This document shows, piece by piece, positions 24,962 to 37,307 of a stretch of 64,000 bases of DNA; position 1 is the first letter of the stretch, and every line of letters begins with the position of its first letter. A program made the position numbers and the translations under genes. Below the pieces are notes generated by a model. That model ran no database searches. It saw only the letters and a list, made by a program, of their open reading frames with translations, and had not been told where the DNA came from. Source of the DNA: Halichondria panicea (lineage: Eukaryota; Porifera; Demospongiae; Suberitida; Halichondriidae); contig NC_087377.1 in the NCBI RefSeq assembly GCF_963675165.1, positions 17,340,518 to 17,404,517 of the forward strand, given 5' to 3'.

Positions 24962-25699
24962 TTATTTTGTTAATTGTTTCTCTTTAATATATATTGTGCG
25001 TTAACGATATGAAATTTTTTATTATGTTCTAATTAAGAAGTTGCAACAGAATTAATAATAAGTTAATAATAATATTATTATGACACGAAGTACATAATAA
25101 TACTACAAAATAATATTTAACAGTCTCATAACAAGTTCAGGTCCTTGGTTGGGGGTCTTGTCCGAGGGTAGGGTGGACACCTTCTCCCAGAATACAAAGT
25201 CTATCTCCTCTTCCGAGTCAGACAGTGAGGGGTGGGGCTCGGGAACTGAGGGGTTAAAGAGTCACATGGTCATAGTCACACTGAGTGGCCAGTTTACGTG
25301 AGGCCCCTCTCTTTCTTAGCAGCATAGTAGGCCTAACGGTGTGTGTGTGTGGGGGGGGGTCGTACATGATTGTACATTGCACACCTTCAAGTAGGACACA
25401 CTATAGCTGACCTTGAATGAATTTAAGGAACTCCACAAAGTATGACACAAATGCATTTTCCAGCTAACGTACTCTGTACCTCTACCTCCATTGTCAGTGC
25501 CTCTTCTTGTCTCCTCAACACTTGGCCGGGCTGAAAAATGGCCGCATAACTAGGGGCCGGAAAAGATGAGGGGTGGAAAAATCAAACAATAGTACAGAAG
25601 ACAAATCAATCAGTCAATCTACAATTAGAACTAGAGCACTGAAGTGCTACCCTCGGCTGTTGACATAAATAATAAAGATCTATAGAAACCAGAGGAGTG

Positions 25700-25916
25700 T
25701 TATACTGTATAGCGGGTAATTTTCAGGGGACAAAATATTCGTGGTTCAGCAATATTGAGACATTTCGTGGGTAATATTTTCGTGGTTGCTGCTTGCACTG
25801 CAGGTAAAGGTAGGCATGGTCGCTTCATTCGTGGGTAATATTCATGGTCAGACCTCCAACCACGAAAACGAAAACCACGAATATTTTGCCCCACGAAAAT
25901 TACATGCTATACGGTA
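25700..25916. mobile_element. Foldback MITE of about 215 bp
   Basis: The left end (TACTGTATAGCGGGTAATTTTC, then ACAAAATATTCGTGGTT) pairs with the right end read in reverse (TACCGTATAGCATGTAATTTTC, then GCAAAATATTCGTGGTT). The inside carries CTGCTTGCACTGCAGGTAAAGGTA, which recurs at about 30,425-30,445 inside the big transposon, so at least one more partial copy exists. Confidence 0.65.
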
Positions 25917-26223
25917 CAATAGTATGATCTGGCTAAGCAGCAAGTAACGGGAGCAAAAAAATAAAACTAGACTTAGATAGGGCTGAAACTTTTGAGAACG
26001 AGTTTTAGTAGAATCATAACACTAATAGTATCTTATTGCACTAGATTATAATGTTACTTCAAGATATACAGTGAAACAGTATAGCTGTACTCTAGAGGTG
26101 GCATAGGTCCGCTATGGAGTCCATTAATTAACCTGACTGTATTCTATAATAATCTCTATAGAGTGACTAGAATAAGAAAAGCTTCACTACAACTCTACAC
26201 ACTAACTGACATGACACAACTCA

Positions 26224-26837
26224 CTAGTCGAGCCACTTTGATTTCTTGCTCTTGGACTTAAACAAAGCCGAGTCAGCACTCATCCACAGAGAACAGTTAG
26301 CTACTTAACTTCTTGGGAGGCAATAAAGAGAGTGATGGTGCTTTATCTGCATTCAAGTAGTTGTATAGTGATATACAGTGTTAGCATGTACTGTAGCAGG
26401 TGAGGTGCAAAATTTTGCGTTTTTCGAGGGCAGAGCAGCTAACGTGAACATTAAAACTGGGATAAAGCTATTGATGGGTGTGGTTTCCTAACATTGAAAC
26501 GTGAATATTAGACCCCATGAACATTTCTGATAGCCCAAGAGCCGCTATACAGCAAAACTAAGGATTATGATGACTGTTTTACAAAATACTACACGATGAC
26601 CCTTTACCTAGTATGCTCCACTAAGATCTTACCTAACATAACACGTTATAATAACAGTAAGTAAATAACAGGACCTTTACCTAATAGCGAGAGGTACTTC
26701 TCTTTGTACTCATTTTTCCGCTCCTTCTCAAAGTCCTTACGTAAACTTTTACCTCCAGTTTGGTGACACAAGCAGAAACGGAATTATTTTGCTCCTGTAG
26801 GGCAGAGGCTGAGGACTCGACAGTCGCCTTGTCTCTG
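26224..26837 (-). pseudogene. Relic of an unidentified coiled-coil protein, C-terminal exons
   Basis: Three minus-strand pieces are visible: a helix-rich exon at about 26,745-26,837 (SSASALQEQNNSVSACVTKL), an adjoining piece at about 26,694-26,744 (DFEKERKNEYKEKYLS) and a lysine-rich C-terminus at 26,224-26,284 (ALFKSKSKKSKWLD then stop). The last exon is repeated with an intact acceptor at 45,024-45,084. At 26,285 the acceptor is damaged. A (TG)n run flanks the first piece. The protein is not recognised. Fragments of a coiled-coil gene duplicated with the cassette is the simplest reading. Confidence 0.4.
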
Positions 26838-26859
26838 TGGTAGGGGTGAGTGAGGGGGC

Positions 26860-26893
<34 letters not shown>

Positions 26894-28716
26894 AGAAATA
26901 AGGGTAACTAGTAAAATCATAAATTCAATAATAATTATTACATGAAATTATAGAGAGAAATGGGAGGAATACAGATGACCTTAATCAAAAACTTGCAGTT
27001 AAGCATGGGCTTATAATCGAGTAAGCGCTAATAATCCAGTTTCTACAGGTACAATAACCAATACTCTAGCCTTTATAGGAGTACTAAAACAGAGCACTGG
27101 TTTGGTGGCAACATTCCTGTCCTATGAATTGCATTTTATGACGTGTTCAAATAGTTATTCATGGACACAGACACGTAAACCACAAATTAGAACTAACAAT
27201 TAACAAATGCATATAAATAAGCATAATCACAATTTGCAGAACGGAGCTTTGACTCCAACATGGTCTCAGACAAGGCCCAAGGCTACGACCCAAAGGCCCC
27301 GGCAGGCAGAAATATGACTTGTGCATAAACAAATGGCTCTGGCCAAACACAAAAAGTGTGAAAACTCCTAATATTGATTCCAGTAGGACACTTCTAGGGG
27401 AGTTGTCCTTTTGGGTACTACAGAGCATTTATAAAGTCCACTGCTAAGCAACAATTATACAACCAACTGAAAATGCATTCTCAATATGCAATAATAATTA
27501 GATGTCCTTTTTGCCAGCTAGTTTCGTAGTTCTGGATGGGGATGAATCCCGTACATGTACAATGATAATACTAAGATCATCATGGCAGATTGTTCATGCA
27601 TGCACGAGCTCAAAGACAGATTATTATGGCCGGGGTATGCATATTTTGATATTCGAAATTCGGGAAAAGCTATTTCACAATTATAATAATTATGATTGCA
27701 TTTACCGGAGAGTGTGGAGGAGGCAGTGACCACTGGAGAGAAGCTTGCTCTCGGAGGTTTGAACTCTTAGGCATTCAGCTTGAACTTGACGTCTTTGCAT
27801 TGGGGTTCAGCTTGAACATGGCCCTGAGGAATCGCAAACTCAGTACACGTACACGCGCATGTACTAAACTATGCGTGTTATTTATGCGTGTTATTTAAAT
27901 ATTGTCCACGCTTATTTTCCACAATTTGGGCATGAATTTCATATTGATTTAAGCACACTATGCACTATAAAGAAGCTACCGTAGATAGCGGGTATATTTC
28001 GAGGGTATAAAAAAGGTAGACTGGCGCGTAGCGTGAGCGACTGGCCAACTGCTTATCAGTCACTCGTCTCAGCGGAATATATGGATCATAATAATGACAT
28101 TACCAAACATGAATATCGTTATAGATAATGTGGTTAAATTTTGCTTTAGCTACTATGGAATATAATGTACTCAATCCCTGAAGTGTAAGTGCGGTTACAA
28201 TTACAGGGCTAATATGACATTGAGCAATCTGATAGGCTGCAATGCTCGTTGTGATAACACGACCCCTGGCTATAAGGTCAAATACTCGTGTCATTAGAGC
28301 CCTTGTCAGAGCTTGCTACATGATGGTAGTCTACTGGCGCACTCTTCAACACACAGTTTCAAACAGCTTTCCGGACCATCCAAACAAAATCAAATGCGTC
28401 CTATAGGAACAGTGTACATGAAAATGTTGACAGTAGGTATATCCTATCAGGCTATTAAATAACAACACTATCACTCACTCATCATCCTGAGTTTGTCATC
28501 AGACTTGCATCTTTACGAGCAGCTTCGTCATGTAGGATCATCTGATTGGTCAGGAACTTGCCATTCCCACCTCCTCAGCAATGGTCTCTCTCCATGGTCC
28601 TGGCTATGTCACTGTGACTCACAATAGGACTGGACAAAGCCTCCAGCCGCTCCAGCCCAGGCAATAGATTTTGGCCATCTTCAAAACGTGATTTGCTGAT
28701 TCAGCATTTTTATTAC

Positions 28717-28722
28717 AGAAAG
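28717..28722. repeat. Left 6-bp target-site duplication AGAAAG
   Basis: AGAAAG lies directly before the left terminus TATGAGGGG and again directly after the right terminus (38,496-38,501). Confidence 0.7.
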
Positions 28723-28960
28723 TATGAGGGGTGAGTAGTGCCAAAAGGAGGGTGTTTGTTTGGTGGCGGCGGCTTAACTTCGAAGGTGGCGGCGGCTTAA
28801 CCTCGAATGTGGCGGAGGCTGTTTCCTTCTTCTATCTATGGCGGCTGGTGTTTTTTGGTGGCGGTAGTATGGCAAGCGGTTTGTAACATAAAGAAATGAT
28901 GGCGTTATGACGTTTGAATGTTATAACATGACGTACGTGACCTTATAACGTGGCATACAG
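28723..28960 (+). repeat. Left terminal inverted repeat
   Basis: It pairs with 38,270-38,495. It includes GTGGCGGCGGCTTAAC twice, an extra insertion compared with the right end (TTCCTTCTTCTATCTATGGCGG region), and then GTATGGCAAGCGGTTTGTAACATAA. Confidence 0.8.
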
Positions 28961-29106
28961 CATGACGTACGTATGGGTACGTGACCTTATAACGTGGCGT
29001 ACATAACCTTATAGCATGACGTATGTGACCTTATAACCTTTTCATATGCGCATGCGCATAAGCAACCTTGCATGCCTTAGCTTTCATAACAAGCTAGCTA
29101 GCTAGA

Positions 29107-32100
29107 ATGGCTGAGCAGGATGAATTGTTTGGAGCATGGAGTCAATACTTTATTGATGTCAGTAGATTCCTAGAGAACACAGAACATCAACATGAATAGC
29201 GAATCGAGAATTTTGTGACTATGTTTTGTCAAGACTAGAAGTTTGTCTGAGTACTTGCATGCAACTATCTGATCAAATGCTGCAAGGGGGTTCTGAAGTT
29301 GGAGAAGAAGATGAGCTAGTAATCAATCGAATTTGGCTCATCTACTAGAGTGCCTGAGAAGTGTACACAGACAGTGGGTGCAATATGAAGAGATGTTGGA
29401 TGTAGAAACCAACAAATTCCAGTATCAAGCTGCTAGAAGAATCTTGGGAAGAGGAAGACCTAAGTTTGAAATTGAAAAGGAACAACTAGTGTACCTATCA
29501 TCACTAAATTTTAACTAGACTGAAATTGCGGCCCTGCTGGGTGTGTCTTGTATGATAAGTTTTTGACTGATAAACATAAGTAATACATGTTTTACTAGTG
29601 TATACAGAAGACGAGTTGAGTTTGAATTGCTGGATGACTCTGCAACAACTTTATCAAATGATGAGCTCAATAGAATTGTCAAGGAAATTCATTCAGAATC
29701 CCCGACGTTAAGAGTCATTATGATGGTATGTGGAAGGCTGAGAAGAATGGGATTAATGTCAAGGGATAGAGTCCGATGTTCTCTAAGGTCATCTGACCCA
29801 TTAAGTGCAGCTTCAAGATTGATGGGTGGTCTTAGTCGACGATAGCCTTACTCAGTTGCTGGTCCAAACTCCCTCTGGCATATTGGTGGGTATAATTATT
29901 ATTTGTACAAGTTTTTGTAAATGCATATTGAAAACTGGAACCATATACATGTAGATATAATTATAGGAAAAATAGGAAAGAGGGATTAATCTTGTCCCCC
30001 GCAATAACTTTAAGGCCTTACAGGCCTTCTTTAAGTCTCCCAAAAGCTTGATGTTGATTGTTGGAAAATAGCTAAAGGTATCCATGTAAAGCAGCCCTCC
30101 AAATATGGGACATGCACGGCCCTCCATAATATGCAATTTTGTAACCTCTAAAAGTACTGTATAGCAGGTTATTTCGGGTTATTTAGTCAGCAGGGTGTCA
30201 TTTACAGGACTTTGAAGTAGCGAGTGGAAATAAGGGGGGTCTAAAAGTCACCATAATTATTTTAACACCCTGTTTAATAATTAATAACAGAGACATGACT
30301 GGTGTTCATTCGAAGGTCAATCTAGGATAAATTCTAGTGGGTTTTGAGATTGCCTTTCCATATTCCTGAATGCAGATGTTTAGGGGGGGAGCGGGAGGAA
30401 GTCCATTCGTGGATCTTATTTTCTGCTTGCACTGCAGGTAAAGGTAGTCAAGGTCGCTGGGTAAAATATTCGTGGTCCGGCTATACTGTAGCGACTGCTG
30501 TGTTGACAATATTTTTGTATGTCACATTCTAAATAGAGGTCAAACTATATAGCCTCTATAGAGAAACAACGATCAAATATGCAACACCAAGACTTCAACA
30601 TAATTTTTCAACCTCCAAAATTAGGCTTTAAAAGTGTCACCTTAGATCGAATAAATATACGGTATCATCCTTTTGATATTCGTCAAAATCTGCCCTTGTA
30701 TAAAGCCCACACTCAAATAGTAGTAGCCTCTAAAATTAATCCCCATCTTCAGTGCGATAAAAGCCGCTCTCAAATAGTAGCCTCAATAAACTTTAACCGT
30801 AATCACCTCTGAGTCATATTGATACTGGTATCTACAGTAGCTGCTAGCTAAGTAGCAGCTTTTTAGTGTAGACTTTCACATGGTAGACTTTGAGTTTGTG
30901 CAGGTGAAAAGAACTTACCTGCTAAACCACTTCCTGTTGAACTGGTATGCTACTTATCAAAGAGTTGTCCCAGCGTAGAACTAACCACAAATTACATAAT
31001 GCGTGGATGGATGCCAAACATTTAGCCGCGACAAGCAGCCATAGATGTGTTTGTAATTGAGTCTGCATGGTAACATTAATAAATAAGCGCGAGTATTAAT
31101 TTGTGACTTGTGTATTCTTATCAAAGAAGAGTTATTCCGTGCGTGAGATTCTTTACGCACGGTTAAAAGTAGCCCTTTCCAAAGGCAAAAAAGGAAGCGG
31201 TCTCATTTTACTGGAGCGTTAGTAGACGTAATGAACACCTTTCTGGTCTCTCGAATTCTAATTGCTAGCAAAATATCGTATATAGCTGCAGCCTCTGATC
31301 AAGTAGTACGAGTAACAAGCAATGGCAAGGCTTCTAATTGGCCCTTGCCTGTGTTTGTTATGAGTGTTCTTAATCCCTTATACGAGTAACCTAATCGTTT
31401 ATGATGCCGTTCTCAGGAATTTTAATAATATTTTTAGCCGCAGCTGTTGTTTGAACCCTGTGCAATTACTGATCCGTATGTGATACGCTTTTAATTACCC
31501 TGGGCAGCCCCGTAAACCCAAACCAGTTAGACCATTATTATGCCTCGGTGCGCATGCGCAAGCGAGGTATACGTTTGTGTGTCTATGTGTGTGTAGACTG
31601 CAATCAAGTGCAAGTAAGAGTTTCTATAGGATTCTATAGTCATGTTTACTTGGATTTTAATTCGTGGATTTGCAAAATAATGCTTCGTTCTCGAGTTACG
31701 CCTAGTTTTGCTTACTTGGAATGCCATTGCAGTCTTTTCAGAAGCCGGGCACGTAGCCAAACTTATTTACCGAGTGTTGCTACTCTACTTAGTAGTTAGC
31801 TCTGCACTAGAATGCTAGCTATTGGTAGCTGCATTACAAGAGTGAGAAGAGAGCTGCAAGGCTCTGCTGATGCAGCCATTAATTTTAGACTTGAACTTTT
31901 GGCATCGATTGTTTTATTGTTTAAATAATCATGGTCAATCATTACCCACTCTAAGTTTGCATGCAGCAAAATCAAAAATGTTTATCATGTGTATAAAAGC
32001 TATTAGTAGCTTTATGTTATGTAGCTTTGGCATCTCCATCGAGGCGTCAGCACCCGCGGTGCTTTCATTATAGTATTGACTAATTTTCATCACATTAAAA

Positions 32101-32889
32101 TTAATTATGGTTGAATTATCTTGTTTCAGATTCACATCATAAGCTTATTAGATGGAGAATCGTCACTCGTGGCTGCATTGACGGCTGCAGTAGGCTGGTG
32201 ACTTTCTTGAAGTGTTGTGGCAATAATAAATCGTCAACCGTGTACGAATTATTTTTGTGTGCAGTTCAAAAGCATCAGCTGCCATCTCGTATAATTATAA
32301 GAATGGACCAAGGTGGGGAAAATGTATTGGTCGCACGTCACATGTTAGGACATGATATGAGGAGTGTGATTGTAGGAGCCTCGGTCCATAATCAACGCAT
32401 AGAGCGACTATATGGAGGGACATGCACCGCTGTGACTATTCTCTTTTACAAGCTGTTTTACTTTATGGAACAAGTGGATCTATTAGACTGTTTGAATGAG
32501 ACACATCTGTATTCCCTTCATTATAATGTGTTCATTCCACGTATTAATCAGGCACTTGCACTGTTCATTGGTGGATGGAACCATCACTCAATCCGAACTG
32601 CACACCGTAAGTCTCCACACCAGTTGTTTACAACAGGGGCACTACTTTTGCAGCACGACTCGCAGCTTTGGATTTTTTTGAGAATGTGGAGGAAGAATAT
32701 GGAATTGATATGGAAGGCCCCATCCCGTCTCAGGGACGTTCTATAGTTGTGCCTGAGGTGCCAATAAGGCTAAGTTCAGAGAATTTTGCTCTCCTACAGC
32801 AAGCTGTTAATCCGTTAGCACCTTCTGATGAGTTTGGCATTGATTTGTATGAACAAGTTTTGCAGTTTATGTTAACGATTACGGTATAA
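29107..32889 (+). pseudogene. Integrase-core (DDE) transposase, decayed, with a 2.2-kb intron
   Basis: The 5' half (29,107-29,885) encodes an N-terminal region and a helix-turn-helix (TEIAALLGVS), and ends in PNSLWHI. The 3' half starts at 32,130 in matching phase (D-SHHKLIRW) and holds the integrase core: ...[35 protein letters not shown], then the family C-terminus [11 protein letters not shown] and NPLAPSDEFGID. The GT at 29,886 and AG at 32,129 make a clean intron. Lesions are a frame change near 29,335, an in-frame TAG near 29,516 where the family has another residue, and a one-base frameshift in the T7 run at 32,673-32,679. It is therefore inactive. This family occurs in many aquatic animals as 'integrase core domain' proteins. 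Confidence 0.8.
30080..30620. repeat. Diverged dispersed repeats in the transposase intron
   Basis: Fragments at about 30,080-30,300 and 30,480-30,620 match the CCTCCAAATATG repeat of 6,340-6,610. A fragment at about 30,395-30,490 matches the MITE at 25,700. The rest of the intron (29,886-32,129) shows no gene. A copy of the 3,945 repeat is at about 31,541-31,800. Confidence 0.5.
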
Positions 32890-34534
32890 AACATGACCAT
32901 GATGACTCAATTTTGATGTTATTCTTACATAATTATTATTTTGATGCATGCCATTGTGATGCTCAGTAAACAAAGCTCATAATTATCAACATGAAAAATG
33001 ATTAATGAGAGTATGCATGCAGTACATAGCTATAAGCCAAAACAATACTACCTATATAATGAAAGGGAGTTATTGTTAGAATTGACGATAATCATATAAT
33101 TATTATGAACATCCATGAAGGTGATTGATTGAAATGAAGGATGACACTGAGAGTAAGCTAGCTATAGCACAGCAAAAACACATATGTTATATGGGATGCA
33201 TCATCGTATTTTAGTGTTAAAATGACAGAAATTTATGTCTTTCAATGAAGTAAAACATGTAGTAATAATTATCATGCATGTTACAACAGTAATAACAATT
33301 AACACACCACCAGAGATAGGTGTACAAGTGTATAAATTATTACAAGTATATAGTGTAAAGATAAAAATTAATAGTTTAGTATTCGTGAGGAATAGTAAGT
33401 CCAACTTATAGTCAATGGCAGCAGATAGAGTTAATGATCATTGATGTTTCTTCCTGCGTGTTAAAGGAGATGCGGCCAATACAATTGTGTAGCTATAGAT
33501 TAGACTCATGCATAAAAAAACTATTTTTGCATGCAATGTATGCGTGTGCATGTTCAAGACATGGCAAGGTACATTCCAAATTTAATCTACATCTGAATTG
33601 TCGTAGCTTTATATTATAGCTAGCCTCGATCCCAGGCCGAGTTTTCGCTTTTATAACGTTTAGGTGAACAACTATAGGCCTGCACTAGTTGTCTGCGCAT
33701 GCATGCGCCAGTCATTCAAGTAGATTAAAAATTAGACTAATGGATATTTTTGTTCACATTTATATTCGTGTACTATCGTACTAGCAGTCAGTATCCCGTT
33801 TATCATTAATCGATTGGAATGGCTCTTAATTATTTAGAAAACATTATTCTGAAGACAGAAGAACAAGTGAGGAGGCTACAAATCTTGACAATTAAAGCTC
33901 GTCAAGGTCAGATTTGTTGTGTGGTTCTATCATATCAAGTCATTTTTGTTTGGAAAGATCTAGATCCATTATTGGTATAATTATCTTATGGTGGATGAAG
34001 TGAAGAGTGCATGTGAGCTAGAGGACTTGGTGGTGCCATCATCAGGGGGATTGACAATGACCTGTTTAATACGACACATTTAATTTACATCGCATGTACA
34101 CATATATTATTATAGAATGTCTATACTTCTCTGCACAAGAGCAATGATAATATCCAGCTATCCCAACAGTGCTCCTCTTTTCTACTAAGGGAGGAGACTG
34201 GATAGTGTGAGGTAAGGTTGAAACCCTCTTTTTGTCTTTGGTAATCTTTCCTATACTCACAGGACTGGAGTGTATATGTATACCTGTTCATTCGAGTGTT
34301 GTTTCTGGCAGCTCAGAGCCATGAAGAGAATCTACCTTTCTCAAACATAAATTATGAGTTACAAATAGAGGTCTAGAATATCAGAGAGGTCCAGCAGCCT
34401 GCTAAACCTTCATAATTTGAGGCATTCAATCATCATCCATGAAGTTACATGCCCTAGCTGGGTCACTATAATCATGCTGCAGCACAACTGCATGGCAACT
34501 CTCCTTGTGAAGCAGCTCTCTATAATGTGTATAC
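32890..34534. other. No gene recognised; transposon interior
   Basis: The sequence is AT-rich with many stops. A fragment at about 33,620-33,690 (TAGCCTCGATCCCAGGCCGAGTTTTCGC) is a diverged copy of the head of the 239-bp tandem repeat. Nothing else can be supported. Confidence 0.5.
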
Positions 34535-34539
34535 TATAT

Positions 34540-34725
34540 GTACCATACGGGTGGAAAATTTTCAATATTTAGAACATTTCGCGGGTAGTAGGGTGTTGTG
34601 GCACCTATCTTGCATGCGCATATGAAGCCTTCCACGGGTTCTAATTTTCGTGTTCTGCATGCAGCCACCCACAAAAAACGCGAAATTAAAAAACACCTCG
34701 AAATTTTCCACCGGCATACGGTATC
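34540..34725. mobile_element. Small inverted-repeat element (MITE-like)
   Basis: The left end CCATACGGGTGGAAAATTTTC pairs with the right end, read in reverse CCGTATGCCGGTGGAAAATTT. It is nested inside the 9.8-kb transposon. There is no coding content. Confidence 0.5.
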
Positions 34726-34879
34726 TGTGAATTTTCTATAATACAATGTATTATTGGTTAATTAGCCGACACAAATACAATGAAAATTTTAAGCATGCGC
34801 TGACAACTATAATTTATAGGACCATAGTTAGTTCTGAGACACCAGTGACAAATTAAATCTTATTTCAGAAAACACATGC

Positions 34880-35837
34880 ATGGCATTAGCCTCGATCCCA
34901 GGCCGAGTTTTCGCTTTTATAACAGTTAGGCGAACAACGAGGCTAGCATGGCATAAACACAAAAATCACGTGAGGATAAAATATACATAATAATAATTTA
35001 TAAGATTTATAAGTAAATAGGTTCAACGAGTTTAGAGTTCAGTTACTATATACAGTTTATTATTCCAGAGTGAACATTAATTTTATGAGCTAAAAATATA
35101 TAACATTGCAGTCTTACCATGGCATTAGCCTCGATCCCAGGCCGAGTTTTCGCTTTTATAACAGTTAGGCAAACAACGAGGCTAGCATGGCATAAACACA
35201 AAAATCACGTGAGGATAAAATATACATAATAATAATTTATAAGATTTATAAGTAAATAGGTTCAACGAGTTTAGAGTTCAGTTACTATATACAGTTTATT
35301 ATTCCAGAGTGAACATTAATTTTATGAGCTAAAAATATATAACATTGCAGTCTTACCATGGCATTAGCCTCGATCCCAGGCCGAGTTTTCGCTTTTATAA
35401 CAGTTAGGCAAACAACGAGGCTAGCATGGCATAAACACAAAAATCACGTGAGGATAAAATATACATAATAATAATTTATAAGATTTATAAGTAAATAGGT
35501 TCAACGAGTTTAGAGTTCAGTTACTATATACAGTTTATTATTCCAGAGTGAACATTAATTTTATGAGCTAAAAATATATAACATTGCAGTCTTACCATGG
35601 CATTAGCCTCGATCCCAGGCCGAGTTTTCGCTTTTATAACAGTTAGGCAAACAACGAGGCTAGCATGGCATAAACACAAAAATCACGTGAGGATAAAATA
35701 TACATAATAATAATTTATAAGATTTATAAGTAAATAGGTTCAACGAGTTTAGAGTTCAGTTACTATATACAGTTTATTATTCCAGAGTGAACATTAATTT
35801 TATGAGCTAAAAATATAGCATAACATTGCAGTCTTAC
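34880..35837. repeat. Tandem repeat, 4 copies of 239 bp
   Basis: Units start at 34,880, 35,119, 35,358 and 35,597, exactly 239 bp apart and almost identical. Units 2-4 share AGGCAAACAAC where unit 1 has AGGCGAACAAC. Each unit opens with a foldback (TAGCCTCG ... CGAGGCTAG) and contains one CACGTG. The head sequence also occurs alone near 33,625. Confidence 0.95.
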
Positions 35838-36781
35838 CAGGATTTCTATATATAGCGGCTTTAGCAGTTGCCGATTATTATTATCCTTGTGTATATATAT
35901 AATTCCATTAAACGACAGATTATCGTTTCTTGTTGGTAGTGTCCTATACACCAATTTCAACAGTATCATAATATCTGACAAACCACTTTAAAGAAACTCA
36001 GGTACTCAGATTTGCTTTGCTTTCTTTCTCTATCTTTATTACCTGGAATTCTTAAGAACCGTTAGTTCTAACACTTCCATTCATATTGGATACTTGTTGC
36101 ACATTGGATAAGGAGTGAAGGCTATTGAGGGTGCATATGCATGGTATTGTAGCAGCTATAAGGTGAATCAACAAATCTTAGACCTGGTATACATAATTGC
36201 TGATGGATCAGTGGACCAAAGTGGCCAACTTCAATTTAGAATCTGGTGCGTATATGAAATTAGGTTCTGCTGCCATGGCTATGAGCTTTTACACAGTGCA
36301 TGCGCAGTGGACCAAAATGGCCAAGTTAAATTTAGGACTGCCATCACAGAATCTGGTGCTATCAGCTCGTGTATGCATAGCTATCACTGGACCATGCAAA
36401 GTGAAGTGAGCTCTGACAGTCTGTGCATGAGGTTCCATTCAGCAAGCTTTTTTTAGGTGATCAATGCAGTTATACCAGGAACAGCTAATATAATTCTAGC
36501 TTCCTGTAAAAGGTATAAATAAATTATAGCAGATTAAATATAATTATTGTATCTATAGACCAATCGTTACTGCATGAGCTGGACTTGATCGAAGCATAAT
36601 TATAATTATATATAAGCGTACAGATCTTAACACAACAATCTACCTATATAGTGACCATGTCCACTCTATCAGGCAAGCTGCTATTTCAGAAAATAGCCAA
36701 GGCTTAAAAACTCACGCTGGATACAGCATTATTATTATAAATGGCCGCACACTACCATGCATCTCAACAGCTTAATTCAAT

Positions 36782-37307
36782 CATAGATTGAAGAGTTATA
36801 GGGATAGGAAACGGTTGGTATCTCGAGTAACATCTGCGCTATATACGCTGCAGTTTAATCGAGGCCACCACAACAATATCTATTTCTACACCCATGCAGT
36901 GCATAATAAACTACAAGTAACTGTGCTTAGTCCGTGCAACTCACTTATATTTCAAGGTCTATACCTATTGTAGTAGTCATAACCAGCACGCTTACACGTT
37001 ACATGTTCCAATAGCTCTAAAACAGCCTTGGGAACATATATAACTTTATTGGAAAGTCTCTTTTTACTGGGTGTGGTCAGTCATTAGCAAGTACTACACG
37101 TGGCTCATGGACTAGGCGTGTTATAAGTTGCTGAAAGAGATGATTTCTCGAGGAAACACAGCTTTGGGAGTTACCCGGCAAAAATGTGCTTAATAGCCTC
37201 ATTCATAGGGAGTAACGCGGATAATTTTCGAGGCTCCACTGCAGATTCAATGTAAAATCATCACGTGCACCACTCCGCTTCCTATCCCTCTAACTCTTCA
37301 ATCTATG
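36782..37307. mobile_element. 526-bp MITE with ~30-bp inverted repeats
   Basis: The left end is CATAGATTGAAGAGTTATAG then GGATAGGAA. The right end is the reverse (TTCCTATCCCTCTAACTCTTCAATCTATG). ATTCAAT flanks both ends (36,775-36,781 and 37,308-37,314). A lone end, TCATAGATTGAAGAGTTAGA, is present at about 54,282-54,301 upstream of the SHFL-like gene. Confidence 0.75.

Larger units (their letters stand above)
24962..28716. other. Gene-poor stretch, related to 44,182-46,100
   Basis: The first 650 bp match the flank of A and B (with the relic exon near 25,126-25,245). From about 25,910 to 28,000 the sequence aligns with 44,740-46,065, allowing for deletions. It contains a foldback MITE and a decayed minus-strand coiled-coil gene (both listed). 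Bases 26,870-28,500 show nothing convincing. Near 28,500-28,690 is unique sequence of unknown role, followed by the transposon. Confidence 0.65.

Noticed and set aside
27159-27428. 89-residue minus frame repeated at 45,410-45,679
   Set aside because: Conserved only because the flank was duplicated. It has no domain and an odd composition.
34880-35837. Regular repeats as a possible CRISPR array
   Set aside because: The 239-bp units are head-to-tail with no unique spacers, in a eukaryotic genome. They are a satellite.
36115-36456. 113-residue plus frame with CAGTGGACCAAA repeats
   Set aside because: An internal direct repeat of about 20 bp explains it. There is no splice or family support, and it sits within transposon sequence.
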